From Rhizobium sp. NZLR1 (GTDB lineage: Bacteria > Pseudomonadota > Alphaproteobacteria > Rhizobiales > Rhizobiaceae), in contig NZ_CP071632.1 of assembly GCF_017357385.1 (NCBI RefSeq), positions 501,501-565,500 on the forward strand: a stretch of 64,000 bases of DNA, given 5' to 3'. The notes beneath the pieces were generated by a model, which was not told the DNA's origin, searched no databases, and saw nothing but the letters and a program-made list of their open reading frames with translations. Below, piece after piece: positions 27,449 to 34,956 of the stretch. The translations under genes were made by a program, and so were the position numbers. Each line of letters opens with the position of its first letter. Position 1 is the first letter of the stretch.

Positions 27449-27545
27449 TTAGAGCATTTCCGTTTTCTTCAAACCACGGAAATGCCCTATCTCTTTGTTC
27501 TGACGCAATTTCCGGACGCAAAACCGCAACGCAGTTTTGCTGGAA
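27449..27545. repeat. Dispersed rhizobial palindromic repeat (AGAGCATTTCCG type)
   Basis: Between the ATPase and permease genes. GCATTTCCG (27455-27463) and CGGAAATGC (about 27477-27485) are inverted arms, followed by TTCTGACGCAATTTCCGGACG and an AAAACCGC/GCAGTTTT pair. Related sequences are at 31961 and 33538. It could form RNA structure that adjusts expression within the operon. Confidence 0.65.
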
Positions 27546-27555
27546 CTGCTTGTGC

Positions 27556-29109
27556 TCAGACGCCGATCGCTTCGCTGAGCACTTCTTCATGCGTCGCCGC
27601 GTGGTAATCATGGCTCGCGACGATTTTGCCGCCGCGGAAGACATGCAGCCGGTCGGCCAGTTCGTAGACCTCGGGCAGGTAGGAGGAGATCAGGATGATG
27701 CCCGCGCCCTCCTTCAGAAGCTTGGCGAAGAGCCGGTAGATTTCCGCCTTGGTGCCGACGTCGACGCCGACGGTCGGCTCGTCGAAGATGAACAGCCGGG
27801 CGCCGTGGCTCAGCCACTTGCCGATGACGATCTTCTGCTGGTTGCCACCCGACATGCTGGAGGCCGGAACACGCCGGCTTGGCGTCTTGATGCTGAGATC
27901 GCGGATCTGCTTGTCGGCATTGGCCGATTCGCGCGTGTGGTTGATGACAGGCCCGTGGCTGAGGCGCCCGAACACCGGCAGGTTGATATTGAGGCCGATC
28001 GGCAGGTTGAGGCAAAGCCCCTGGTCGCGCCGGCTTTCCGGCGCCAGCGCAATGCCGAGTTCCATCGCCGTGCGTTCGTTGCGGATGTCGACCCGTTTGC
28101 CCATCCACTGGATATCGCCTGCCGTTGTCGGCTGGCGGCCATAAAGGCCGAGCGCGAATTCGCTGCGCCCGGCGCCGATCAGGCCGTAGAGCCCGACGAT
28201 CTGCCCGGCCTTGACGCTGAGCGACACGTCTTCGAAGCCCGGGCCGGAAAGGCCGTTGACGGCAAGGATCGTCTCGCCGATGGCGATCTCTTCCTTGTGG
28301 TAGATCTGCTCGATCGAGCGGTTGATCATCAGCGCGATCAGTTCGGCATCGTTGGTCTCTCCGATCAGCCGCGTGCCGACATGCGTGCCGTCGCGCAGCA
28401 CCGAGACACGGTCGGCAAGCTCGAAGACTTCCTCCATGCGATGGCTGATATAGACGATGGTGACGCCTTCGCCCTGCAGGCGGCGGATCAGCTTGAACAG
28501 CTGCGCCGATTCCTGGCGCGTCAGATAGGCTGTGGGTTCGTCGAAGATCAGAAACTGCGTGCCGCGCATGGCGGCGCGCGCCGTCGCGACCAGCTGCTGC
28601 TGGCCGATCGTCAGCGAGCTGAGCAGCGCGCCGGCCGGCAGGCCGAAGCCGAGATCGTCGAGCACGGCCTGCGCCAACTTCTGCATCTGCTTCTTGCGCA
28701 TCAGGCCGTAGCGGTTGACTTCGTCACCGAGGAAAAGGTTGGCGGCGACCGTCAGGTGCCGGCAGAGCACGACTTCCTGGTGCACGGCGTTGATGCCGCG
28801 GGCGATTGCCTCGTTTGGCGTCGACAGGCCCACAGGCTGGCCGCACCACAGCACTTCGCCGGCCGTACGGGTAATGACGCCGGTCAGCAATTTGATCAGG
28901 GTGGATTTGCCGGCGCCGTTTTCGCCGACGATGGCGTGGATTTCACCGGCAAGAAAGGTCAGCGTCGCCGGCTTCAGCGCCTGCACATGACCGTAATTCT
29001 TCTGCAGGCCCTTGAGTTCGAGGATAGGCGATCCGGCGGGAATTCGATTGGCTTCTTTCAGCGTGGCGCTGTCATCGTGGCGATGACTGACCTCTTCCAG
29101 TCCGATCAT
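27556..29109 (-). CDS. Sugar ABC transporter ATP-binding protein, two NBDs (RbsA-like)
   Basis: 517 residues with two ABC domains. The first has Walker A GENGAGKST at about residues 64-72 and a signature SLTIGQQQLV. The second (about 270-500) has the usual degenerate Walker A region GLIGAGRSE and signature SSMSGGNQQKI with Walker B LFIFDEPTVGVD. This asymmetry is typical for CUT2 importers. It sits between the binding-protein gene (with terminator and tandem repeat in between) and the permease gene. Confidence 0.9.
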   Translation of the reverse strand: MIGLEEVSHRHDDSATLKEANRIPAGSPILELKGLQKNYGHVQALKPATLTFLAGEIHAIVGENGAGKSTLIKLLTGVITRTAGEVLWCGQPVGLSTPNEAIARGINAVHQEVVLCRHLTVAANLFLGDEVNRYGLMRKKQMQKLAQAVLDDLGFGLPAGALLSSLTIGQQQLVATARAAMRGTQFLIFDEPTAYLTRQESAQLFKLIRRLQGEGVTIVYISHRMEEVFELADRVSVLRDGTHVGTRLIGETNDAELIALMINRSIEQIYHKEEIAIGETILAVNGLSGPGFEDVSLSVKAGQIVGLYGLIGAGRSEFALGLYGRQPTTAGDIQWMGKRVDIRNERTAMELGIALAPESRRDQGLCLNLPIGLNINLPVFGRLSHGPVINHTRESANADKQIRDLSIKTPSRRVPASSMSGGNQQKIVIGKWLSHGARLFIFDEPTVGVDVGTKAEIYRLFAKLLKEGAGIILISSYLPEVYELADRLHVFRGGKIVASHDYHAATHEEVLSEAIGV

Positions 29110-29144
29110 GGACCTCTCCTCCTTGTGTCACGTCTGCTCTCCAT

Positions 29145-29207
29145 CCCCTGGTAACCATAGCATGGCCCCTGGTAACCATAGCATGGCCCCTGGTAACCAT
29201 AACATGG
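29145..29207. repeat. Three tandem 21-bp repeats
   Basis: Three head-to-tail units with core CTGGTAACCATAGCATGG at 29145-29165, 29166-29186 and 29187-29207. The third differs by one base (AACATGG). They lie 36 bp before the ATPase start, between it and the terminator of the binding-protein gene. Each unit carries GGTAACC, a small palindrome. Confidence 0.85.
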
Positions 29208-29211
29208 ATGG

Positions 29212-29245
29212 AAAAAGCCGCGCCGGTTTTTGAAGCCGGCGCGGC
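29212..29245 (-). terminator. Terminator/attenuator after the sugar-binding protein gene
   Basis: On the minus strand a perfect 10-bp GC stem (GCCGCGCCGG with CCGGCGCGGC) and 9-base loop is followed by TTTTT. It starts 14 bases after the stop. This is the usual device for making more binding protein than membrane components. Confidence 0.85.
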
Positions 29246-29258
29246 CTGTCTGTCTTGC

Positions 29259-30248
29259 TTACTTGATCTTCGGGTTCAGCAGCGCGTCGATCTTCGGATC
29301 GGCCATATTCGCCTTGGTGACGAGGTTGGCGCCGGTGTCGACATTGGCTTCGACCTTCTCGCCCTTGGAGACGGCAAGCGCGGTCTTCACGCCGTCATAA
29401 CCCATGCGGTAGGGGTCCTGAACGACGAGGCCGGCAATGGCGCCGTCCTTGAGGAAGCCGACGGTCTTGTCGTCGCTGTCGAAGCCGATGACCTTGATCT
29501 TGTCGCCGAGCTTGTTTTCGGCGATCGCCTGACCGACGCCCTGCGCCAGGATCAGGTTCGAGGCGAAGACGCCGACGAGCTTCGGGTTAGCCGTGATCAG
29601 GTCGGTCATCATGTTGAGGCCGGTCGTTGCCTGGCCGTCGCCGTACTTGTCGGCAATGACCTTCAGGCCCGGATGCTTGGTCTTCACCTGATCCAGGAAG
29701 CCTTCGCGGCGCTGCTCGAGCGAGCCGACGCCGGGAAGGTTGGTAAGAATGACGATTTCACCCTCTTCCTTGCCGGTCATGCCCTTGATGGCGGCTGCCA
29801 GGCCATCGGCGGCGATACGGCCGCCCTGAACGTTGTCGGTCGTCAGGAACGACTTGAACGCCTTGGAGTCGGCACCCGAGTCGATGCCGATGATCGGAAC
29901 CGACTTGGCGGCTTCATCGATCGGCTTGCCAAGCGCCTTGAATTCGGTCGGCGAAATGACGACGGCGGCCGGCTTGCCGGCAACGGCGTTCTCAAGAATG
30001 CTGATCTGGCCGTTGACGTCGGACTCAGCCTGGGCACCGAGTTCCGGCACCTTGACGCCGAGATCCTGGCCTGCCTTGCGGGCGCCGGCCAGAACGATCT
30101 GCCAGTAGAAGGACGTCGTGTCCTTGACGATGATCGGGATCGTCACGTCGGCGGCAAAGGACGTAACCGGCATCGCCGTGGCGATAACGGCAGCGCCGGC
30201 AAGCGCCGTAAAGGCGCGACGGGACAGAAGGGATTTCACGATAGTCAT
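29259..30248 (-). CDS. Periplasmic sugar-binding protein of ABC importer
   Basis: 329 residues. The signal peptide with twin basic residues (LLSRRAFTALAGAAVIATAMPVTSFA, residues 8-33) is followed by a periplasmic-binding-protein type I fold of the ribose/galactose group (IPIIVKDTTSFYWQIVLAGARKAG; later GIDSGAD and VIGFDSDDKTVGFLKDG). ATG 30248 has AGGAGAACCCTT upstream; longer in-frame starts cross the operator-like palindrome at 30313. It probably binds a pentose or deoxyhexose, since fucU and aldose dehydrogenase genes are adjacent. Confidence 0.9.
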   Translation of the reverse strand: MTIVKSLLSRRAFTALAGAAVIATAMPVTSFAADVTIPIIVKDTTSFYWQIVLAGARKAGQDLGVKVPELGAQAESDVNGQISILENAVAGKPAAVVISPTEFKALGKPIDEAAKSVPIIGIDSGADSKAFKSFLTTDNVQGGRIAADGLAAAIKGMTGKEEGEIVILTNLPGVGSLEQRREGFLDQVKTKHPGLKVIADKYGDGQATTGLNMMTDLITANPKLVGVFASNLILAQGVGQAIAENKLGDKIKVIGFDSDDKTVGFLKDGAIAGLVVQDPYRMGYDGVKTALAVSKGEKVEANVDTGANLVTKANMADPKIDALLNPKIK

Positions 30249-30312
30249 AAGGGTTCTCCTCTCAAGATGCGTTCTCCTCCGAATAAATCGGCCGCTGAAC
30301 GCAGGCGGACGA

Positions 30313-30328
30313 TTTTTATCGATAAAAA
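30313..30328. promoter_or_regulatory. Perfect palindrome TTTTTATCGATAAAAA, operator candidate
   Basis: It lies 65 bp upstream of the binding-protein start and is followed by AACATTTG. A related sequence, TTTTTTATCTACAATAAACATTTTC in two pieces, is at 33642-33667 in front of the dehydratase/GntR divergent promoters. These two sites are the best candidates for the local GntR-type regulator. Confidence 0.5.
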
Positions 30329-30456
30329 ACATTTGCAGGGAGAAGCTAGCCGAGGCGCAATCAAATTGCAAGAGCGTCAAACTGGCTTTTTTGCTTTGGT
30401 AAATTCCCCCCAAGCAACTGATTTTATTCCAATACCACGATAACCTAAAATAGGTA

Positions 30457-30903
30457 TCAGTCCAGATCGACCTCATGCGGATGCACGACGCCCTTTTTCA
30501 AAATCAGGTTTCCGTACAGCCGGAATTCCGTCGTCGCGACGATATAGGTGGCCTTGCGGGCCATCGCGTAGAAGGCGAAACGCTCCACCGGTACGATCGG
30601 AAAATCGCCGGCGCGCCTGGCAACGATCTGCTGGAACTCGGCGCAGACCTCCGGCACGGCGTGCGGGTCGCCGACCACCTCCATCCGCCACGCCGCTTCC
30701 GGCACGAAGGTGTCGAGCGGCATGTGGGCGAGGATCGCTTCGGCCATATCAGTGGCGCTGACGCCGTCGGCGCGAATGACAGGCGGGCCCATCGAGCCCG
30801 AGGGGAAATTGGCGTCCGATATGACGATGTCGTCGCCATGTCCCATGGTCTTCAGCGCGTGAAGCAGGTCGGGGCCGAGCAGCGGATGAATACCCTTGAG
30901 CAT
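30457..30903 (-). CDS. fucU: L-fucose mutarotase family protein (FucU/RbsD)
   Basis: 148 residues. The RbsD/FucU fold is recognised by LKGIHPLLGPDLLHALKTMGHGDDIVISDANFP and the C-terminal VATTEFRLYGNLILKKGVV. It interconverts anomers of L-fucose or a related sugar. AGGAG lies 7 bases before ATG 30903. It begins 9 bp after the aldo/keto reductase stop, so both are cotranscribed. Confidence 0.9.
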   Translation of the reverse strand: MLKGIHPLLGPDLLHALKTMGHGDDIVISDANFPSGSMGPPVIRADGVSATDMAEAILAHMPLDTFVPEAAWRMEVVGDPHAVPEVCAEFQQIVARRAGDFPIVPVERFAFYAMARKATYIVATTEFRLYGNLILKKGVVHPHEVDLD

Positions 30904-30912
30904 AGTGTCTCC

Positions 30913-31935
30913 TCAGACGCGGACAGCTTCGGCGCCGAGCGGCGGCGCGACCAGCGTATAGGGTTCGAATTCGGCATAGATCTCATCGGCAAGCCGCGGT
31001 TCGACGATTTCCATGTTGCGGATCAGGCTCGACGGCTTGGCGGTACCCATCAGCACCGATGCGACGATCGGTTCGAGCAGCGGAAACTGCAGGGCGGGCG
31101 CTGCCAGCGGCACGCCGTGGCGCTTGGCGATCGCTTCCATGGCGCCGACCTTGGCAAGCACGTCGTCATCTGCCAGCATATAGTCGAAATGCGCGCCCGG
31201 CACCGGACCGGTGGCGAGAATGCCGGAATTGAAGACGCCGCCGACGACCAGCGACGTGCCCTTCTGCCGGCAGAGCGGCAAGAGCTCGGCGACCGCCGAA
31301 CGGTCGAGCAGCGTGTAGCGGCCGGCCATCAGGATGCAGTCGAGATCGGCATTGCGCATGACGTCGAGGCAGACGGGCACTTCGTTGACGCCGAGGCCGA
31401 AGGCCGAGATCGCGCCTGAGGAGCGCAGTTCTTCCAGCGCCTTGATGCCGGAATCGAGAAGCTGCTTCTGATAGACGGCGTTCTTCGCCGCGCCATGTGT
31501 ATAGACGCCGATATCGTGCACATAGAGAATATCGATGCGGTTGAGGCCGAGGCGGGCATAGCTGAACTCGACCGAGCGCATGATGCCGTCATAGGAATAG
31601 TCGTAATCGGCATCGAAAGAGAGCGGATCGACATAGCTGTAATCGGGCACGGTTCCGGTCGGCACCGGCCGAAGCAGCCGGCCGACCTTGGTGGACAGTA
31701 CGTAACTGCCGTCCGGCTGGTCGCGCAGGAAATCGCCGACCCGGCGTTCGGCAAGGCCGAGCCCATACCAGGGCGCCACGTCGAAATAGCGGATGCCGCT
31801 GTCCCAGGCCGCCTGCAGCGTTTCCATCGCTACCTCGCGCGGGCAGACGCGGTAAAGACCGCCGAGCGCTGCCGCGCCGAAACTGATTTCGGTCACCTCG
31901 AGCTTGGTTTTGCCGATCCGTCTCGTCTTCATCAT
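30913..31935 (-). CDS. Aldo/keto reductase, aldose (L-fucose-type) 1-dehydrogenase
   Basis: 340 residues. (beta/alpha)8 AKR protein with the catalytic Asp in FDVAPWYG (Tyr of the tetrad follows), Lys in STKVGRLL and the His-containing segment DILYVHDIG. It resembles D-threo-aldose/L-fucose 1-dehydrogenases and pyridoxal 4-dehydrogenase. With fucU it should oxidise the sugar to a lactone. No lactonase gene is seen between 25 and 35 kb, so that step is spontaneous or encoded elsewhere. Confidence 0.85.
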   Translation of the reverse strand: MMKTRRIGKTKLEVTEISFGAAALGGLYRVCPREVAMETLQAAWDSGIRYFDVAPWYGLGLAERRVGDFLRDQPDGSYVLSTKVGRLLRPVPTGTVPDYSYVDPLSFDADYDYSYDGIMRSVEFSYARLGLNRIDILYVHDIGVYTHGAAKNAVYQKQLLDSGIKALEELRSSGAISAFGLGVNEVPVCLDVMRNADLDCILMAGRYTLLDRSAVAELLPLCRQKGTSLVVGGVFNSGILATGPVPGAHFDYMLADDDVLAKVGAMEAIAKRHGVPLAAPALQFPLLEPIVASVLMGTAKPSSLIRNMEIVEPRLADEIYAEFEPYTLVAPPLGAEAVRV

Positions 31936-31960
31936 GCCTCCTCGCCAAGTCTTGGGATTT

Positions 31961-32022
31961 CAGAGCAATTCCAGGAAAAGTGCGAAGCGGTTTTCCGTCC
32001 GGAATTTGCATAAAACAAAGGA
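31961..32022. repeat. Dispersed rhizobial repeat (AGAGCAATTCCAGGAAAAG type)
   Basis: AGAGCAATTCCAGGAAAAGTG, then GAAGCGGTTTTCCGTCCGGAATTTGC, ending AAAACAAAGGATTAGAGC; the GGAAAA/TTTTCC arms pair. It fills most of the gap between the dehydratase and aldo/keto reductase genes. Same family as 27449 and 33538. Confidence 0.7.
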
Positions 32023-33525
32023 TTAGAGCGTCGCCCCCAGATGCCACGGCACGAATTCATTGTCGCCGTAGCCGAAGAGCTCGCTCTTGGTCTTCTTGCC
32101 GGAGGCCGTGTCGACGATGAGTTCGAAGATCTCGCGGCCCTTGCCGCTGATCGTCGCGTCGCCGGTGGCGATCGTGCCGCAATCGATGTCCATGTCCTCT
32201 TCCATCGAGGCGTAGAGCGCCGAATTGCTGGAAAGCTTCAGCGATGGCGCCGGCCGGCAGCCGAAGCAGCTGCCGCGGCCCGTGGTAAAGGCGATCATAT
32301 TCGCCCCGCCCGCCACCTGACCGGTCGCCGAGACCGGGTCGTAGCCGGGTGTATCCATGAAGACGAGGCCGGGGGCGGTGACTCGCTCGGCATAACCGTA
32401 GACCGCCGTCAGCGGCGAGCGCCCACCCTTGGCAACCGCGCCCAGCGACTTTTCCAGGATGGTGGTGAGGCCGCCGCGCTTGTTGCCGGGCGAGGGGTTG
32501 TTGTCGAGCGAGGCGCCGTGCAGAGCGACGTAATCTTCCCACCAGGCGATTTTCTCGTCGAGCTTGTTGGCCACCTCGTCGTTGACGGCGCGGCTGCGCA
32601 GCAGGTGTTCGGCGCCATAGATTTCCGAGGTCTCGGACAGGATTGCCGTGCCGCCGGCCGCCGCCAGCAGATCGGCCGCGACACCCAGCGCCGGATTGGC
32701 GGTGATCCCGGAAAAGCCATCCGAGCCGCCGCATTGCAGGCCGATGATGATCTCGCCGATCGACATCGGCACACGCGTTTCCTTGCCGACATCGGCGGCG
32801 ATTTCGCGCAGCATGCCCATGGCGCGCTCGACCGCGCGGCGTGAGCCGCCGGCATCCTGAATGTTGAAATGCCGCTTCGAGGCGCCGGCGCCGCTCTGGC
32901 CGTAGAGCGTCAGCTGGTTGACTTCGCAGCCGAGGCCGATCATCAGCACGCCGCCGAAATTGACATGCCTGGTATAGCCGGCAAGCGTGCGATGCAGCAC
33001 GTTCATGCCGTCGCCGGTCGAGCTCATGCCGCAGCCCTGGTCGTGCACGATCGGCACGAAACCGTCGATGCCTTCGTAATGCGGCAGGATCGTCCGATTG
33101 GCCTCGTCGGCGATCGCCCGGCAGACCGTGGTGGAACAGTTCACGCTGGCGATGATGCCGATATAGTTGCGGGTGGCAGCCCGCCCATCGGCACGGCGAT
33201 AGCCCATGAAGGTGCGCGCCCTGTCCTCGCTCGTCGCCATTTCCGGTGCCGAATTGGCAGTCGCCGCCAGCCGGTCGTTTTCAAAATGCAGGTTGTGGCT
33301 GTGCACATGGTCGCCGGCCTTGACGTCGGCCGTCGTGCGGCCGATCGCCTGTCCATATTTCACCACGGCGGCGCCGAGCGGAATATCGGCGATCGCCACC
33401 TTGTGGCCGGGATCGATTTTTTCACGGGTTTCAATGCCGGCAACCGTCGAACCCGGCGCGATGGCCGCCGTTGCGACCGCGACATTGTCACCGGCCGACA
33501 GGATGATCCAAGGCAGTTTGTCCAA
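32023..33525 (-). CDS. UxaA-family sugar-acid dehydratase
   Basis: 500 residues. An N-terminal SAF domain (about 1-90, ending HVHSHNLHFE) and the C-terminal altronate/galactarate dehydratase domain (about 120-500) with FVPIVHDQGCGMSS, GLGCEVNQ, IIGLQCGGSDGFSGITANPALG and GRGSCFGCRPAPSLKLSSN. It dehydrates a hexonate or deoxyhexonate to a 2-keto-3-deoxy acid. The start is TTG 33523-33525 after GGGGAGAAGAGAC. It is the first gene of the minus-strand cluster, divergent from the GntR-type gene. It replaces the enolase-type fuconate dehydratase found in some fucose pathways. Confidence 0.88.
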   Translation of the reverse strand: MDKLPWIILSAGDNVAVATAAIAPGSTVAGIETREKIDPGHKVAIADIPLGAAVVKYGQAIGRTTADVKAGDHVHSHNLHFENDRLAATANSAPEMATSEDRARTFMGYRRADGRAATRNYIGIIASVNCSTTVCRAIADEANRTILPHYEGIDGFVPIVHDQGCGMSSTGDGMNVLHRTLAGYTRHVNFGGVLMIGLGCEVNQLTLYGQSGAGASKRHFNIQDAGGSRRAVERAMGMLREIAADVGKETRVPMSIGEIIIGLQCGGSDGFSGITANPALGVAADLLAAAGGTAILSETSEIYGAEHLLRSRAVNDEVANKLDEKIAWWEDYVALHGASLDNNPSPGNKRGGLTTILEKSLGAVAKGGRSPLTAVYGYAERVTAPGLVFMDTPGYDPVSATGQVAGGANMIAFTTGRGSCFGCRPAPSLKLSSNSALYASMEEDMDIDCGTIATGDATISGKGREIFELIVDTASGKKTKSELFGYGDNEFVPWHLGATL

Positions 33526-33537
33526 GTCTCTTCTCCC

Positions 33538-33588
33538 CAGAGCGTGATGCCGAAAAGCGTGAGTGGTTTTCGGACGACATCATGCTCC
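33538..33588. repeat. Dispersed palindromic repeat in the divergent promoter region
   Basis: AGAGCGTGATGCCGAAAA and TTTTCGGACGACATCATGCTC are inverted arms around GCGTGAGTGG. It is a common rhizobial intergenic type, immediately upstream of the dehydratase gene. Confidence 0.7.
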
Positions 33589-33641
33589 AACTATCGAATT
33601 TAGGAAACGCTCGCTGCATCGGCGAATGCGCATTGATTTTG

Positions 33642-33667
33642 TTTTTTATCTACAATAAACATTTTCA
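33642..33667. promoter_or_regulatory. Operator candidate in dehydratase/GntR divergent region
   Basis: TTTTTTATC-TAC-AATAAACATTTTC resembles the palindrome at 30313-30333 and shares the AACATTT tail. It is about 120 bp from the dehydratase start and 160 bp from the regulator start. Confidence 0.45.
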
Positions 33668-33823
33668 AGTCAACGGGAATATTGATCCTGTGGACGAGGG
33701 AGGCAATGAGCCGCAGGCGACCGGAAATAAGCTAAAAGGTCGTTTGAACAAGCCCCGGTCGGGCGCCGTCCTGCTTTCAAGCGAGGGCGGCAAAGCTGAC
33801 ACGAGGGCGGAAAGCGGGGTCTG

Positions 33824-34723
33824 GTGGCAAGGCAGAATACGGTCTTCAAGGAAGCCTACAACAGGTATGCCGTGGCCCTGCGCACGGATACCGCGCTGCC
33901 CTCGGAACCCGAGATCGCCGCCCAGCTCGGCGTCAGCCGCTCGACGGCGCGCGCCATCCTCACCCGTCTCAGCGAGGAAGGCATCATCCGCTGGAACAAG
34001 CGCCAGAAGACCGTGCTGCGCCAACCCACCGACCGCGACCTTTTTCCCTCGGAGGAAACCGACTCCCTGCATGATATCATCGAGCGCAGCTTCATGCAGC
34101 GCATCCTCGCCGATGATGCAGCCCCCGGCATGCAGATCAACGAGCTAGAGCTTGCCCGCGAGATCGGCACCGGCACAACAAGCGTGCGCGAATTCCTGAT
34201 CCGCTTCTCCCGCTTCGGCCTGATCGAGAAACGGCCGAACAGCCACTGGACGCTCAAGGGTTTTACCCGCGAATTCGCCCTCGAACTTGCCGATGTGCGC
34301 GAGATGTTCGAGCTGCATTCCGCCGCCGAATTCGGCCGGCTTGCCAGGGATAGCCAGGCCTGGGCCGATCTCGCCGCCATCCGCGACGACCATCACGCCA
34401 TGCTTGCCGACATCAACCAGCGCTACAGGGATTTCTCCGTTCTCGACGAGCGCTTCCACCTGTTGATCCACCGCGCCTCGAAGAACCGCTTCATCGCCGA
34501 TTTCTACGACGCCATCGCCATCGTCTTCCATTATCACTACCAATGGAACAAGACCGCTGCCCGCGAGCGCAACGAGCGCGCCATCCACGAACATCTGGAT
34601 TATATCGCAGCGCTTGAATCCGGTGACCAGGCGGCGATCGAAACCGCCTGCCGCATCCACCTGCGCTCCGCCCGCCAGACCCTGCTGCAATCCCTGCCGC
34701 AGATGGCGACGGAGAGCAGCTGA
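33824..34723 (+). CDS. GntR-family regulator with two winged-helix domains
   Basis: 299 residues from GTG 33824; no other in-frame start is close. A first GntR winged helix lies at about 8-66 (TALPSEPEIAAQLGVSRSTA, then LSEEGIIRW). A second winged-helix-like region is at about 85-145 (INELELAREIGTGTTSVREF, then FGLIEKRPNSHWTLKGF). An FCD-like all-helical ligand domain with DVREMFELHSA, DERFHLLIHRAS and the late HLDYIAALESGD follows to the end. It is probably the local repressor of the sugar cluster. The doubled DNA-binding region is unusual. Confidence 0.87.
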   Translation: MARQNTVFKEAYNRYAVALRTDTALPSEPEIAAQLGVSRSTARAILTRLSEEGIIRWNKRQKTVLRQPTDRDLFPSEETDSLHDIIERSFMQRILADDAAPGMQINELELAREIGTGTTSVREFLIRFSRFGLIEKRPNSHWTLKGFTREFALELADVREMFELHSAAEFGRLARDSQAWADLAAIRDDHHAMLADINQRYRDFSVLDERFHLLIHRASKNRFIADFYDAIAIVFHYHYQWNKTAARERNERAIHEHLDYIAALESGDQAAIETACRIHLRSARQTLLQSLPQMATESS

Positions 34724-34755
34724 GCGTAAGCGAAAATCGACAAAGGTCGTGCCGT

Positions 34756-34941
34756 GCAGCCCCCTCATCCGACCCTTCGGGCCACCTTCTCCCCGAGGGG
34801 AGAAGAGGGAGAATGACGCTTCGCCATCGATCCCAATGGATGGAGTGCCTTTGAACGGGCGGCTTCATTTGGGCAGTGTCGGCGCGCCTCGCTCCCCTCT
34901 TCTCCCCAGCGGGGAGAAGGTGGCCCGCAGGGTCGGATGAG
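34756..34941. repeat. RIME-like repeat with inverted ends, interrupted at its right end by IS110 copy 1
   Basis: The left end reads CCCCCTCATCCGACCCTTCGGGCCACC and the right end GGTGGCCCGCAGGGTCGGATGAG, so the unit is bounded by inverted repeats enclosing TTCTCCCC modules. The IS element begins right after GGATGAG at the right end. The left-end CCCCCTCATCC (34760-34770) is an unoccupied target. Confidence 0.75.
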
Positions 34942-34956
34942 CGACTATCTGGGCTG

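Noticed and set aside
29145..29207. CRISPR-like array
   Set aside because: Three contiguous 21-bp units without spacers and no cas genes; a simple tandem repeat.
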